Shown: positions 34,451 to 46,998 of the stretch, piece by piece
Layout of the letters: each line of letters starts with the position of its first letter
Position numbering within the stretch: position 1 is the stretch's first letter
Source of the DNA: Hyalella azteca
Taxonomy: Eukaryota; Arthropoda; Malacostraca; Amphipoda; Hyalellidae
Assembly: GCF_000764305.2 (NCBI RefSeq)
Contig: NW_025947197.1
Location: 1-64,000 of the forward strand
Direction of reading: 5' to 3'
DNA length: 64,000 nt
The notes under the pieces: model-generated
Seen by the model: the letters and a program-made list of their open reading frames with translations, nothing else
Told to the model about the DNA's origin: nothing
The model's database searches: none
Position numbers and translations under genes: made by a program

Positions 34451-35421
34451 CATGGAGAGGCAAAAATGTAATAGGCGTAGACGCTGTAGCCTGCGTGGCA
34501 ACACACTGCTCAATTTATTCGCCGCCATATCATAACAACTGAGCAAAAGAAATTTTCTTGACACTAATTACGTTATTCCTCAAATTGCAGTCACAGCAGA
34601 AGTAAAAATGCTGTGATTAATGTTTATTTTCTTTTTCAGAGTTAAATCTCGATTGAGTGTGTTGAATTCTGCAAATCATAAAATCATTGAAGCAAGTTCT
34701 ACTAGCAGCTTGAGTAGTGAAATTCCAATCATTAGATTTGTATAGCCTCATTATTTCCAAATAGGCTCTTATTGAATAGTTTTTACAGTTTTAAATGGTC
34801 ATTGAAGAATGTCCACTCCGTCAAGTAACCACACGAATGTGTGGAAGAATATAGGTTGTTTTGAAATAGCTTCTCACATATAAAGGATTTTCGTCATCAA
34901 TTGACGTGCCCCCACCTAACACGAAATACTGCCATCTTAATGACCTATTTTTAATAAAAGTAATAATGCTTCATGTAAATTTCTACTTAGAATAAGGCAT
35001 ATTTCACGGTATTTACCCAATTTTGAGCCGTCGTTTCCTCATAAGAACCTAGTGATATTCAAAATTGTCCACATTAATGGAAAAAAGTTTCTAAGCGATT
35101 GCAACGAAACTCCATAAAAGAAGGTAATTCACTGCTATTTTTGATGGTAACTGTAAAATGTTATAGCTTTTTATTTGTTCGCTGTACTGGGTTGAAACAT
35201 GGTAATCTGGTGGTAGACATGGGTCTAGGTAAGATTTATCAGCCAAAGTAGCGACTTAAAAGATAATACGCGAATAGAAGTCACACGAAAGAGAAATGAT
35301 TTATTCAAAAACAGAGCAACGCACAACACAGCTGCCCCAACATCGACTCAAGTACAAAGAGACAACATATCTTTCTCATCCAGAACCTGCCAGTCGGATG
35401 AGGACTGCAGTGAAGCAGGTA

Positions 35422-36763
35422 GGGTAACATGGGGCAGCGAGCCCACTGCGGGTCATGGGCCCATAGCGGGTTTCTCGCTAAGTATGGCAGATATTGGTCC
35501 GTGCTCTCTACCGCCGGTCGACAGCTTCACTGGGATGAAGTGTACGGATTTACGTTTTGCTAAGTGTTTGCGTTATAAAGTTATTTGTGAATAACTGTTT
35601 TAGACCAGATAAAAATTTTTTTGCTGCTACATAAAATTTTTTTCGATTACTGTAGATTAAGCTTTTGAAATTACTGTGAATTATATTTTCGAAATAATAT
35701 TTATAGGGATAATTTTGAGATCAAGTTTAGATTATTAGCTTCTAAAATAAAATGTTGACACGATATAAATTGAAATGATACCTTGTGGGGCAACGGGCCC
35801 ACGCGTGTCAAGGGGCAAAGCGCTCATGGTGAAGTCTTGTGTTATACATCATTAGATTTGTATCAATGACCTTTTCAAACTATGATTAGCTTTTTGAATT
35901 ACAAATTACACTTCATATTGCATGATTTTTTGATTTGCCGCCTCAAGGCAGCAGGTTTAGTTTCTAGTTATGCGTATTTATGACCCCCTTATCGAGTTAT
36001 TGACTCTTGCCTTGCCAAAAGTTGATTTCAGCCAACACCAATGAGCCATGAGCCAAAAGTTGATGAGTTTTTATGGTGTTGGCTGAAATCACGATTAGGT
36101 ACGAATTCTCTGCACATAATATCTGGATTATGGACGAACCTGGAACGAAGTTTTTTTCTGATCAACTAAATATATTTTTTCTAGTCAAGGATAAATTTTT
36201 CAGGTCAAGAATGAATTTTTTATCGCAAGGATATATTTTTCAAGTCACGGATATATATTTTTTTATCAATGAAATATTTTTCTTCACGTCAGTGATAGAT
36301 TTTTTAAGCCAAGGGTACATCTTTTCATGTTAAGTATATGATTTTTTGAGTTGTTAATAAATGAGTGAATGTCATATTTTTTATTACATTTTCTTATTTT
36401 TATCTGTAAGGTGTTGTTTTTTCATTTAAAAAAAAATATGCATTTAAAAAAATATGCATTTTATGCAAAAATATGCATTTATTTTAAAATATGCATTTAT
36501 GGTAAAGGGACCAAGGGTGGGCGCCTTGCCCCAAGCCCATGGGCCCATTGCCCCAGGAGTGGGGCAATGGGCCCATTTGGACACTTTTTACAAAATAGTG
36601 TTTCATTAAAAATTGAATAACTCTATAGGCGTCTAATTCACATCATTATACATTCCTCATTAGTTGTACCTTTAAACAAAACAAAGAACAACCTCGTATC
36701 AATTAAAACTTCATCAAAAATTTAGTTAAAAAAAAGTGGGGGGCGCGCTGCCCCATGTTGCCC
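35422..36763. mobile_element. TA-flanked inverted-repeat transposon in unit A
   Basis: The left end gggtaacatggggcagcgag and the right end, read inward, gggcaacatggggcagcgcg form terminal inverted repeats of more than 20 bp. TA flanks each end (35420-35421 and 36764-36765). Unit B carries the uninterrupted site (gcaggtactatattac near 44215), with a single TA. The TA target fits Tc1/mariner-like or related elements. No transposase was recognised; the interior is T-rich with tgggcccat palindromes. Confidence 0.85.
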
Positions 36764-36765
36764 TA

Positions 36766-39165
36766 CTACATTACAGAAAAAGAAATCTTGGAGAATTCTA
36801 ACGCAAAATTTTGATTAATAGTTGTTGTGGGTAATCATATTTTTCTTGTACGACTCAACATTTGAGACAAACTGCGTTTACTAAATCCAGGGCCTTAGGG
36901 AAGGTTCAATCAACTATATGTAAATACATTCTCTACTACATTGAGCTTCAATCTTAGCAGTTGTTTCTTCAATGCAAAGAATGCCGAACAGATGGCAGTG
37001 TGAGTACGTATATAAGCAGTTTGCTCCGATTATACTACATAGATAGAGTTTATGATATATTAGACAGAACAGATATTCCATAATAAAGGTAATTTTAGGT
37101 GGTGATTATAGCATATTATACCTTTAATATGTTGCTCAATTAAAACATGATAATTTGGTCAGAGTTATGGAACTTTGTAGAATTGTTCAGTAGATATTAC
37201 AATAGTTTGTAAAATATAACACAAAGTGAAAGCACAAGCAAAAGACTGAAAGAGACTGGTACAAGTGGAAGCTTGGAAGGTGTGGAATGAGGACATTTAA
37301 AAGAATTTGCTAACAATCTGGAAGTTGCAATAAATGTGGCGCTAAACAGCAATAATATATTCGAAAGTTATCTGAGTTCATTGAAAAATGAAGATATAAA
37401 AATAACAGGTCTGATCTCTGTCAGTTACCCCTACCACTCGTCCAACTCGTGCTCTCTTTCACCTGTAATCTAGAACTCCACCGCATTTAAGATAAGAGGA
37501 CTGTGTGTGCACGTGCATGTGTGTGCATAGAAATACAACGGTGTGTTCGTGCATGAACAGCGGAGTCGCATATACACCCACAACGTTCACTCGGAATGTA
37601 ATTGTTGATATGTTGATGTCCACATTGAAGTGATATGACTGCAGCTGATCGATGTATAAGGCCTGACATTGCATGCTTCTCGGGCTACCGCGCTGCAAAT
37701 CTGAAAGTTCATATTGGGCAGACTGTAACCCATTTCAAAACACGAAAGGAAGATGTATACTGTAAATTAATTTGAGCTTTGTGGAATTATATCCGTGAGC
37801 TGAGATGTAAAGGAATTATAATTAAATTGAATTAAAAACAAATTGTGATTCGCAACTGTTAAAAATTAAAACATGCATGTCTTCGTATCTAAATTCCGGT
37901 AAATCAACTGTGAATACTAATCCGTCCTTAGTCCGAGCGCCGAAATATCATTATCTTCACCTATATCTTGTACAATAATACCATCTTGGTTAGGGCAACA
38001 AATAAAGACTATGAAGCTGCACGAGCTGCGAGCTGTGTAGTTGCAGGGCAGAGAATTCGTGACCACACGAGACCTCATGATGAGTTTAGGACTTCTTAGT
38101 CCACGGTCACGCTGATGCGCCGCCTTCGTCGTCCTCCGTCTCTGAGTCAACGCTAGGCAGATCACCCCTTCCTCGGGTCCCGGATGAAACGTTTTACGTG
38201 TTCCTTATAACTACTGAACACAAGGTGAACGAAAACCCGTTGACTTCAGTATTCTTGGAAATTGTTTCTCCGTTATATAGAAAATTGCATGTTTAAATTG
38301 CGTGGCTGCATGCATTCGTATAAAAATGCCATTGTTTTGATATGAAATGTTTGGAGCGTGTCCCACACTAACTAGGATACTATTTCGCAATAACGCGTTT
38401 GAAGACTGCATTTGAAAGGAAACAATCTATATTAATGCATGGTAAAATAATCGCGGCTTATGTTTGATGGAAGGCATCAAATCAGAAATCATTAGCATCC
38501 GAGGTTGTAGCATGAAACGAAAACGATAAGGGGTAAGTTGGAAATGAGGAGAACTTGCCCCAAAAATTTCAGCGCTACCTCAACAGTTCTTGAGTTGGCA
38601 AGCTGGTCATCAAAACTGTCAACTTCGAGATTAGTAATCTTGGAATTTCATACAAGATTCATTCAGACAATATTCATTCATTCATTCATATACATACATA
38701 TTCATTCAGACAAGTATTCATTCATACATTTAAAATTTGAGTGGATTTGCCAAACTTGAACTACCCCGAGTTAACAGGGGCATTTCTTATAGCGAATTGA
38801 TTATTCATTTGAGCAGCATTGGTGATTGTCAAACTCTACGAGTGATGAAAACCTTAAATTCTTATACGCCACTTGGATTTCAATATAAAAAATCAACTAT
38901 TAACTCATAACAATTTCAGATTACTCTTCCTACATAAAAAATATTCGATATCTAAAATAACTAACGAGAGAACCAGTTATTTGTGATAACGTTTAGAAAC
39001 TATGTGAAAGTGATTTAAAGATTTTTTCAGTCGGTGACAATGGCATGATGTCTTTATTGGACCAGTGAGTTGAAAGATGATTATTTGCTTTCGTCACGTC
39101 TTACTTAGTACTGGATTTTTCCTTTATAAGTAAGCAGTTCTCTAGCCAAATAGCGAGGCTATGTA
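36766..39165. repeat. Unit A, right part
   Basis: Shared with B (about 44220-46510), B' and C. It includes a GT-rich patch at about 37495-37560, an ATTC-type microsatellite specific to A near 38650-38730, and a block at 37920-38060 that is open in A, B and B' but has no recognised family. The junction with unit B is at about 39165. Confidence 0.65.
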
Positions 39166-39668
39166 GGTGTGTATAACCTTCAATAAACTCCTAGTGATTT
39201 CTGCAATAAATTCGAAAATGCTAACCTTGAAACTTGAACGTAGGTATACAAAAAAATGTTTTAAATTTCAAAATAATCGAGTAAATCTGACAAAATACGA
39301 AACAAATATCTGTTTGTGTAAATATCTCTTGCCGAATCATCGGAAATACTGTGTAGATTTTACATTAGGTAATAAACGAATTCGTAAGTCGAGGTCATAG
39401 TGCTAGTGCGAAAGAGGTATAAATCGAGCCAACTGACGGAAGTGATAACGCTTTGCATCGAGGATTAAGGGTCGGACCCGTTTGTTAATGAGACAACTCA
39501 AGTAACAAGCTTTGCGGCAATTCACGACTGGCCAGAGTTGGCTTAACTTCAAAGCGAACTTTACTATACAATGCTGCCATGCTCTTTTTTAAGCATAATT
39601 TTTTAATTAAAATTATGATTATGATTAAAATTAATTAGGTTAATTTTAAGCATAATCATAACCGAACT

Positions 39669-39787
39669 CCGGCAGACATGAGCAACATGCGCTTCTACAG
39701 AGCACTCGATCCACCCAGTCCCCGCTGGTTCCTCAACGCCACCGAGTTTGGCCACTTCGACTACTGCAACCTTCTCTTCCAGGTAGG
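39669..39787 (+). pseudogene. Hydrolase histidine exon, copy B, 5'-truncated
   Basis: It matches 29397-29515 from ccggcagacatgagc onward, with the GHFD block intact. The acceptor and first residues are replaced by AT-rich simple sequence. A 31-bp minisatellite of about nine units follows (39764-40040). Confidence 0.8.
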
Positions 39788-40040
39788 GTGATGCATGCAA
39801 CCTACTCTTCCAGGTAGGGTGATGTATGCAACCTACTCTTCCAGGTAGGGTGATGTATGCAACCTACTCTTCAAGGTAGGGTGATGTGTTCAACCTACTC
39901 TTCCAGGTAGGGAGATGTATGCAACCTACTCTTCCAGATAGAGTGATGTGTGCAGCCTACTCTTCCAGGTGGGGTGATGTGTGCAACCTGATCGGGGTGG
40001 GAAGATATATGCAACCTACTTTTCGAGGTGGTGTGATCTT
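39764..40040 (+). repeat. 31-bp splice-donor minisatellite, copy B
   Basis: About nine units of gcaacctactcttccag plus gtagggtgatgtat, more numerous and more uniform than in unit A. It therefore expanded or was homogenised after the duplication. Confidence 0.85.
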
Positions 40041-40341
40041 CGAGTATGTTGCAAATCCCGATTATGATTTTATCACATTTCATTCGTAGGGATTTTTCCC
40101 TCACTTTTACCGCCGATCTGCGTTTCTTGAAAAAGTATTTGATGCCGACGGGTAAGTTTCAATATTATTTTCGGCCAACGCATAACGGACTACGCTCCAG
40201 GCCATTGAGAACTGAAGGTTGAGAGCCGATCTATGAAGCCCAGCAGGAAATACACTGGCTAACTACATTTCGATGTTCCAAACAAGCGGCACAACTTGTA
40301 CGGTAGAAGCTACTCAGCACTCATGGCAGTTGCACCAACGT

Positions 40342-40378
40342 CGCTTCGTGCCCGGCACCACCGTCGCTTTCTTCTTCT
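40342..40378 (+). pseudogene. Hydrolase penultimate exon, copy B, mostly deleted
   Basis: Only the last 12 codons (RFVPGTTVAFFF) remain before the donor. The upstream part is replaced by unrelated sequence, so this copy cannot encode the fold. Confidence 0.8.
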
Positions 40379-40754
40379 GTAAGTCTTCTTCAATAAAACT
40401 TGCAATTATATTTCGTCCCTCATCAATAATATAATCTCTAATATGAAAGGAAGTGCAAACCGTTGTAAGTAGTGACTATTTTATGCAAATAGTTTTGATG
40501 CATCGCAGTTTACACTATGCTCTCGTATTGCTTGCCTAATTCCTGCAATTTATTCTGGTGAAAATATTCCAGTGTTTTGGTTAACCGATTGCGTAACTCG
40601 CCTACTAATTAAAACGTCTAGAACATCACAATATTAACAAAGTTATACGGGTTACTTCGATTGTCACGGAAAGCGAATACTATATTTGTGTATTTCATTA
40701 TTATACCTTAGGTCTCCTATATTGTGTATTTCAATATTATACCTTAGCCCTTAG

Positions 40755-40912
40755 GTCTCCTGGAGGATGACTGCCAGACGTATCTGACGTACCTGCAAGA
40801 CACGTCCTCAATGCCTGTCGCGGTCGTGGGAGAATACGTCAACCAGGGGGAGGCCACGGGCCAGTGTCCAAGGGGTTACTGCTCCAGAGTCCCATCTGTG
40901 GATCAGAACTAA
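40755..40912 (+). pseudogene. Hydrolase last exon, copy B, intact frame
   Basis: 158 bp, the same length and stop as 31529-31686, with a few substitutions. A 30-base duplication of the acceptor region (ggtctcct ... ttaggtctcct) lies just upstream. It is probably non-functional because earlier exons are broken. Confidence 0.8.
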
Positions 40913-41958
40913 GGACATCGTCATGAAAATAAAGCAATGATGCTGAGGAAAATGTGGCACCAGTAATAAATACGCAGCAAAGCAAGACAACATCACGAAT
41001 CTAACACATAAAATTGAACAGTAAGAGGCACCAATCATAAATGAAGATCCAAAATTGAAAAGGCAGAGTTTTCTATAATACATTCCTTCGCCTATCTTTA
41101 CCATCAGTATTTTCGCAATAATTAACTTCACCCGTAAAGGAGTAACAGACTTAAATTCTGAATAATAAAAAAATTATTTCTTCATGAACTGTGGTCATTA
41201 AGAAAAAATAGGTAATTCATGTATTAAAACTGCTAACATGAAGGTAAATTTTGCAAACAAATGTTCCCGAAGCGTGCGAATTTATTTATGAGATGTGCTC
41301 GGCTTTTGTTTTCTCTCTACTGATCAGTATACCATGCACATCTCAATCAGACTCATTGTGGCAAAAAAAAGGAAAAAACCACACGTGCAGTGCAATTTCC
41401 TTGAATTAACGCAATATTTGTCAGATTTTACTTCTAATTGCATGGTTTCAATTACAATCTTCCGTTGTTTTTTATAACTGAAGACCTTGGTGAGGACAAG
41501 AGCTCCTCTCGCAAGCAAATAAAAAATGCTGTTTTCAGCAAGAGGAATACTCAAGAACTGCCGTTAAAAACATGTCTAAATTTCGAAACTTTTCAACCAT
41601 TATTGAAAATATCAAGGTTTGGGAATTAGAGGCTGGAGTATGTTACAATACAATACTGTCAATACAATAATCCCCAAGCTAAAAAATTCAGCTTGGGGAT
41701 TATTTCGCGAGCAGCCAAACGATTATGGGCAAATTGGAAATGAATTCAAACCAAAAATGCCTCATAACCACGAAAAATCAAATTATGCAAGTCGTCGTAG
41801 AAAATTTTTGAAAACTGCAGGTTGAGTGTCAACGTAGGGTTAACATAATTTGAAACTCACATACATAAATATTTTACAAAAGCTTATTATATTACGCGAA
41901 CATTGTTTACACGAGTACCTCACAGCGCCGTTTACGCAACGCAATTCGACGCCTGCAG

Positions 41959-42061
41959 AAAGCCAGCGTTGCAGTCTGGTACTGACGAGCTAACACCCTC
42001 AGCAGTGGTGGACGCGTACAGCGTAATATTCAGGCCATATTACCACCCACTGCTGTCCTAA
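41959..42061 (+). pseudogene. Candidate terminal exon, copy B
   Basis: Same frame as 33590-33698, with one Ala to Val change (TPSAVVDAYS). About 115 bases inserted just upstream supply a different acceptor, gcctgcag. Confidence 0.4.
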
Positions 42062-43030
42062 TAAGCACGTGCTTAAATTTTTGGAAAATGAGAGAATAAT
42101 CTGACATAATTGCATTATTAATATATTACTTGTCGTAACCATGAAAGTCCTCTCCCTCGGGCGTGCGCTCATCGAGCCTCCACCTCAAACCCCGCCGAAT
42201 ACATGGCCACTTTTTTGGCCGAAGACCTAATGGCAGGAAGTAATAAAGTACGACTATTTGTGTTATATATTATTGTCACGTGATACCCGCTTTGATAATT
42301 GAGGGAGATCCTCGTGAAAGACTAACACTCAAGAAGCTACTATAATTTGTTAGTGAGTGTTTACTGTCGAACACAAGATAATTTCATCATTACAGAAAAA
42401 TTAATCGGTCACACTTTCCAAATAGAGACAGTGAATCGATATTTGGGCAAAGACTCACTAAATCTCACCAGCTAATGTTTAGTTTTGAATACATTAGTTC
42501 AAAATATTTGAATAATAATAATCAAGGAAGAATCAACACTAGGCCATTACCGTCCAGGCCATGACGGTGAAACAACGCCAGAGTTTCAACGATTTCATTC
42601 GTCTATTTAACGTTAAAAAATATCTACATATATCTCTCTCATGGAGAGGCAAAAATGTAATAGGCGTCGCCGCTGTGGCATCCGTGGCTAGCACACTGCT
42701 CAATTTATTCGCCGCCATATCATACCTACTGAACAAGAGAAAATATCTTGACACTAACTACGCTATTTCTCAAATTACGGTCACAGCAGAAGTAAAAATG
42801 CTGAGAATAATGTTTATTTTTTCAGAGTTCAGTCTCGATTGAGTGTGTTGAATTCTGAAAATCATTGAAGCAAGTTCAACTAGTAGCTTGAATTGTGGAT
42901 AGTTTTTAGTTTTAAGTGGTCTTTGAAAAATGTCCACTTCATCAAGTAACAACACGAATGCGTGGAAGAATATAGCATGTTTTGAAATAGCGGCTCACAT
43001 ATCGATTTTCGTCATCAATTGATGTGCCCC

Positions 43031-43715
43031 TGTAGCCGCGCCTCATGCGTCTCTAATTTTTGTACCGCGATTTCCCTTGTCATTTTTTGCGATCATTCAA
43101 CAGTTATTCTTGTATTTGTTCTGTTAAATTTATACTCATTTTTTCCATTAATGTTTTTGTCTTTCGATCTTTACTAGCATTTTCATTGGAGAAAAAAGTG
43201 TGTTCTTCTTGATCATCCGAAGCGCGTCACTTCTGTTAGTCGTGCAGAAGCCTTTCTGCCGAAGCTTCTGTTAGGAAGCACCATTCTGTTAGTCGTGAAG
43301 CACTTTGCGCTTCACTGTTGGTGAATTTTTTTGTGATAAGTGCCTATATTGTGACATGCAAATTTGTGAGTGATATTTGTGAATAGGTATATTGTGGGAT
43401 TTAAATTTGTGCTGTAATATCTGTGAATTGAAATTATTTTGTTTGGAATATTTAAAGTTAAGTATTATAGCCTTATCTTAAGTTTATTTATTATTTTTGT
43501 TTGCAGAATCTTATTGGTTAACTACGAACAATAGGTTCAGTACGAGCCATTCGCTGGGTTTTTGGGTTCATTTCGAGTTTATTTTATGTTCTTACCAGTG
43601 CCTGTGTTACCAATAAATCGTCAGACTACCAAAGTTTCCTTCCCTGCATGGATAAAGTTTCGTTTGTCTGGTCCACGCTGAAGTATGAGCGGCAGGTAAA
43701 GCCGTCGCGCTTACA
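43031..43715. mobile_element. Solo LTR in unit B
   Basis: It starts TGTAGCCGCG and ends CGCGCTTACA, with short inverted ends beginning TGTA. Unit A has the empty site (gtgcccccacctaac near 34906). Here the C-run is split with a CCCC duplication, so the target duplication is 4 bp, fitting Gypsy-type integration. An aataaa-like motif lies at about 43612. No internal region is present, so it is a recombined solo LTR. Confidence 0.75.
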
Positions 43716-46700
43716 CCCCCACCTAACACGAAATACTGTCGTCTTAATGACCTATTTCAAATAAATGTAATAATGCTTTAGGTAAATTTCTACTTGAAAT
43801 AAGGCATATTTCACGGTATTTACACAATTATGAGCCATCGTTTCCTCATGAAAATCCTTTTGATATTCAAAATTGTTTACATTGGAACAAAGTTTTTGTG
43901 CCATTATATTGCAACGAAACTTCATAAAAGAAGCTAGGTAATTCATTGCTATTTTTTATGGTAACTGTAAAATGTTATGGATTTATATTTGTTCGCTGTA
44001 CTGGGTTGAAACATGGTAATCTGGTAGCAGACATGGATCTAGGTAAGATTTCCCACTCAAAGTAGCGACTTAGAAGATAATACGCGAATAGAAGTCACAC
44101 GCAAGAAAAATAATTTATTCAAGACTAGAGCAACGCACAACACAGCTCAAGTGTAAAGAGACAACATATCTTTCTCATCCAGAACCTGCCAATCGGATGA
44201 GGACTGCAGTGAAGCAGGTACTATATTACAGAAAAATAAATCTTGGAGAATTCTAACGCAAAAATTTGATTAATAGTTGTTGTGGGGAATCTTATTTTTC
44301 TTGTACGACTCAACATTTGAGACAAACTGCGTTTACTAAATCGAGGGCCTTAGGGAAGGTTCAATCAACTATATATAATATATGTAAATAAATTCTCCAC
44401 TACATTGAGCTTCAACCTTAGCAGTTGTTTCTTTAATGCACAGAATGCCGAGCAGATGGCAATGTGAGTACATATATAAGCAGTTTGCTCAGATTATACT
44501 ACATAGAGTTTATGATATATTAGACGGAACAGATATTCCATAAAAAAGGTAATTTTCGGTGGTGATTATGGCATATTATATCTTTTATGTGTTGCTCAAT
44601 TAAAACATGATAATTTGGTCAGAGTTATGGAACTTAGTAGAATTGTGCAGTAGATATTACAATAGTTTTAAAAATATTACATTATGTGAAAGCACAAGCA
44701 AAAGACTGAGAGAGACTGGTACAAGTGGAAGCTTGGAGGGTGAGGAATGAGAAAATTTAAGAGAATTCGTTAACAATCTAGAAAGTGAAATACATGAGGA
44801 GCTAAACAGCAATAATACATTCGAAAATTATCGAAGTCCATTGAAAAATGAAGATATAAAATAACTGGTCTGATCTCTGTCAGTTACCCCTACCACTCGT
44901 CTGACTCGTGCTCTCTTTCACCTGTAATCTAGCAATCTCCCGCATTTAAGATAAGAGGACTGTGTGTGTACGTGCATGTGTATGCATAGAAATACAATGG
45001 TGTGTTCGTGCATGAGTAGTGGAGTCGCACATACACCCACAATGTTCACTCGGAATATACTTGTTATGTTGATGTCCACTTTGAATGTGATATGATAGCA
45101 GCTGATCTATGCACAAGGCCTGACATTGCATGCTTCTGGGGTCACCGCGCTGCAAATCTGAAAGCTCATATTGTGCAGGCTGTAACCTATCTCAAAACAC
45201 GAAGAGAAGATGTATACTGTAAATTAATTTGTGCTCGGTGGAATCATTTTCCTAAGCTGAGATGTACATGAAAAAACTAAAATGAATTATAAAGAAATTA
45301 TGACTCAAAACTGTACTGAATTAAAACATGCAAGTCTTCGTATCTGAATTCCGGTTAATCAACTGTGAACACTAATCCGTCCATAGTTGGAGCGCAGAAA
45401 TATCAATATCATCACCTATTTCTTGTACAATAATACCCTCTTGAGTAGGGCCACAAATAAAGACCAGGAAGACGCAGGAGCTGCGGGCCGAGTAGTTTTA
45501 GGGCAGAGAATTCGTGACCGCACGAGAACTACTGAACACAAGGTGAACGAAAACCCGTTGACTTCAGTATTATTTGGAATTGTTGCTCTGTTATGGAGAA
45601 AATCGCAAGTTTAAATTGCGTGGCCGCTATGCATACGTACAAAAATGTTATTTTATTGCATTGAAATGTTTGGAACGGATCCCACATTAAATATGGATTC
45701 CACTATGCAATTGTCCGTTGGCAGTCTTTATTTGATAGGCAACAATCTATATTAATGCACGGTAAAATAATCGTGGCGTTTGTTTGATGGAAGTCATTTA
45801 AAAAATCATTAGCAAAATGAAGCTGAAGGGCAGAAATCATTTGCATCCGAGGTTGTAGCATGACACTAAAACCCGATTTGGGTTAAATTGGAATCATGGA
45901 GAACTTGCCACAAGAATTTCAGCGCTACCTCAACAGTTCTTGAGTTGGCAAACTGGTCATGAAAACTCAACTTCGAGATGAGTAATCTGGAAATTTCACC
46001 TACACAAAATTTTTACAGGTAGTCACTCATACAAGATTGAATCCCATTTATAATTTGAGTGGATTTGGCAAACTTGAACCTCCCCCCGAGTTAACAGGGG
46101 CATTTCTTATAACGAATTGATTATCCATTTGAGCAGCATAGGTGATTGTCAAACTTCATGAGCGTTGAAAACCTTGAATTCTGATACACTACATGAATTT
46201 CATTGTAAATAATCAACAATTGACTCTTATCGCAATTTTCCGATTAATCTTTCCATACAAAAACTAATCGATATTTAAAATAGTTAACGAGAGAATCAAT
46301 TTTTCGTGATAACGTCTAGAAACTTTATGAAAGTGATTCAGAGATTTTTTCAGTCGGAGACAATGGCATCATGGCTTTATTGGACCCAGTGAGTTCAAAG
46401 ATGATTATTTGCTTTCGTCATGTCTTACTTAGTACTGGATATCTCTTTTATTAATAAGCAGTTCTCTAGCCAAGTATCGATCCCATGAAAAAGTGTATAA
46501 CAAGGCGACTAACCTCCTGAGTTAACTCAACAAATTTGTAAAAATGAAGTAAAGTAAAGCAATATTTATCTAGTTCTCAGCTGTCTTCTGACAGTTGCGA
46601 TGTATATTAATTAAATAAAAATAATTTTCAACATTGTCAATTCAAACGAACGCATTCGAACAGCTCATAAGTCCCTAAATTCAGAACTAATTTGCATGGA

Positions 46701-46997
46701 ATTTGGAACCTAACTAATAATTAATAAGAAGCCGCGCGAGATCTCATTGCAGATTTGATTTATGTAATAAGGAAAATTATGTTAGGTTAAAATAAGTTAG
46801 GATAGGATTGGCATTCTGGTAGCACTGAAGTTTTTCTTGTTTTAATTGAAAACAACTAAACGTAAAAGATGCAATAATTTCTTTCGCTGTGTTCGTCTAA
46901 TAATCTCGTCAGAATTGAGGGATTTGTCACTGAGCGGTTCGAGTGAGCAAATGTTTCATTTGCACGTTTTATTTTAAAAAGAAGAGGCTTGGAAATC

Positions 46998-46998
46998 N
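46998..46998. other. Single N between near-duplicate blocks
   Basis: The N separates 45132-46997 from 46999-48865, two blocks of almost equal length and very similar sequence. Confidence 0.7.

Larger units (their letters stand above)
31687..35421. repeat. Unit A downstream region
   Basis: Mostly non-coding sequence shared with units B and C. It has a unit-A-specific insertion at roughly 32285-32775, a candidate conserved exon at 33590-33698, and a tandem array of actatatctctcaaaga at 34338-34450 where the other units have a single copy. A conserved block at about 33010-33130, also in C, could end in a short exon (NCACANWSENL ... stop), but the upstream frame differs by one base between copies. 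Confidence 0.55.
39166..46997 (+). repeat. Tandem unit B
   Basis: Colinear with unit A from about 27.3 kb onward, without the 27.5-29.1 kb material and the 35.4-36.8 kb transposon, but with a solo LTR at 43031-43715. It contains decayed copies of the hydrolase exons (listed separately). It ends at the N at 46998. Confidence 0.85.

Noticed and set aside
37459..37698. Minus-strand frame repeated at 44946-45155 and 55390-55635
   Set aside because: It follows a GT-rich simple repeat within the tandem unit; the conservation is due to duplication and the C copy diverges completely.
45387..45614. Plus-strand frame shared with 47254-47463 and partly with unit A
   Set aside because: The B and B' copies are near-identical DNA, so an open frame adds no evidence; the frame ends differently in A and no family was recognised.
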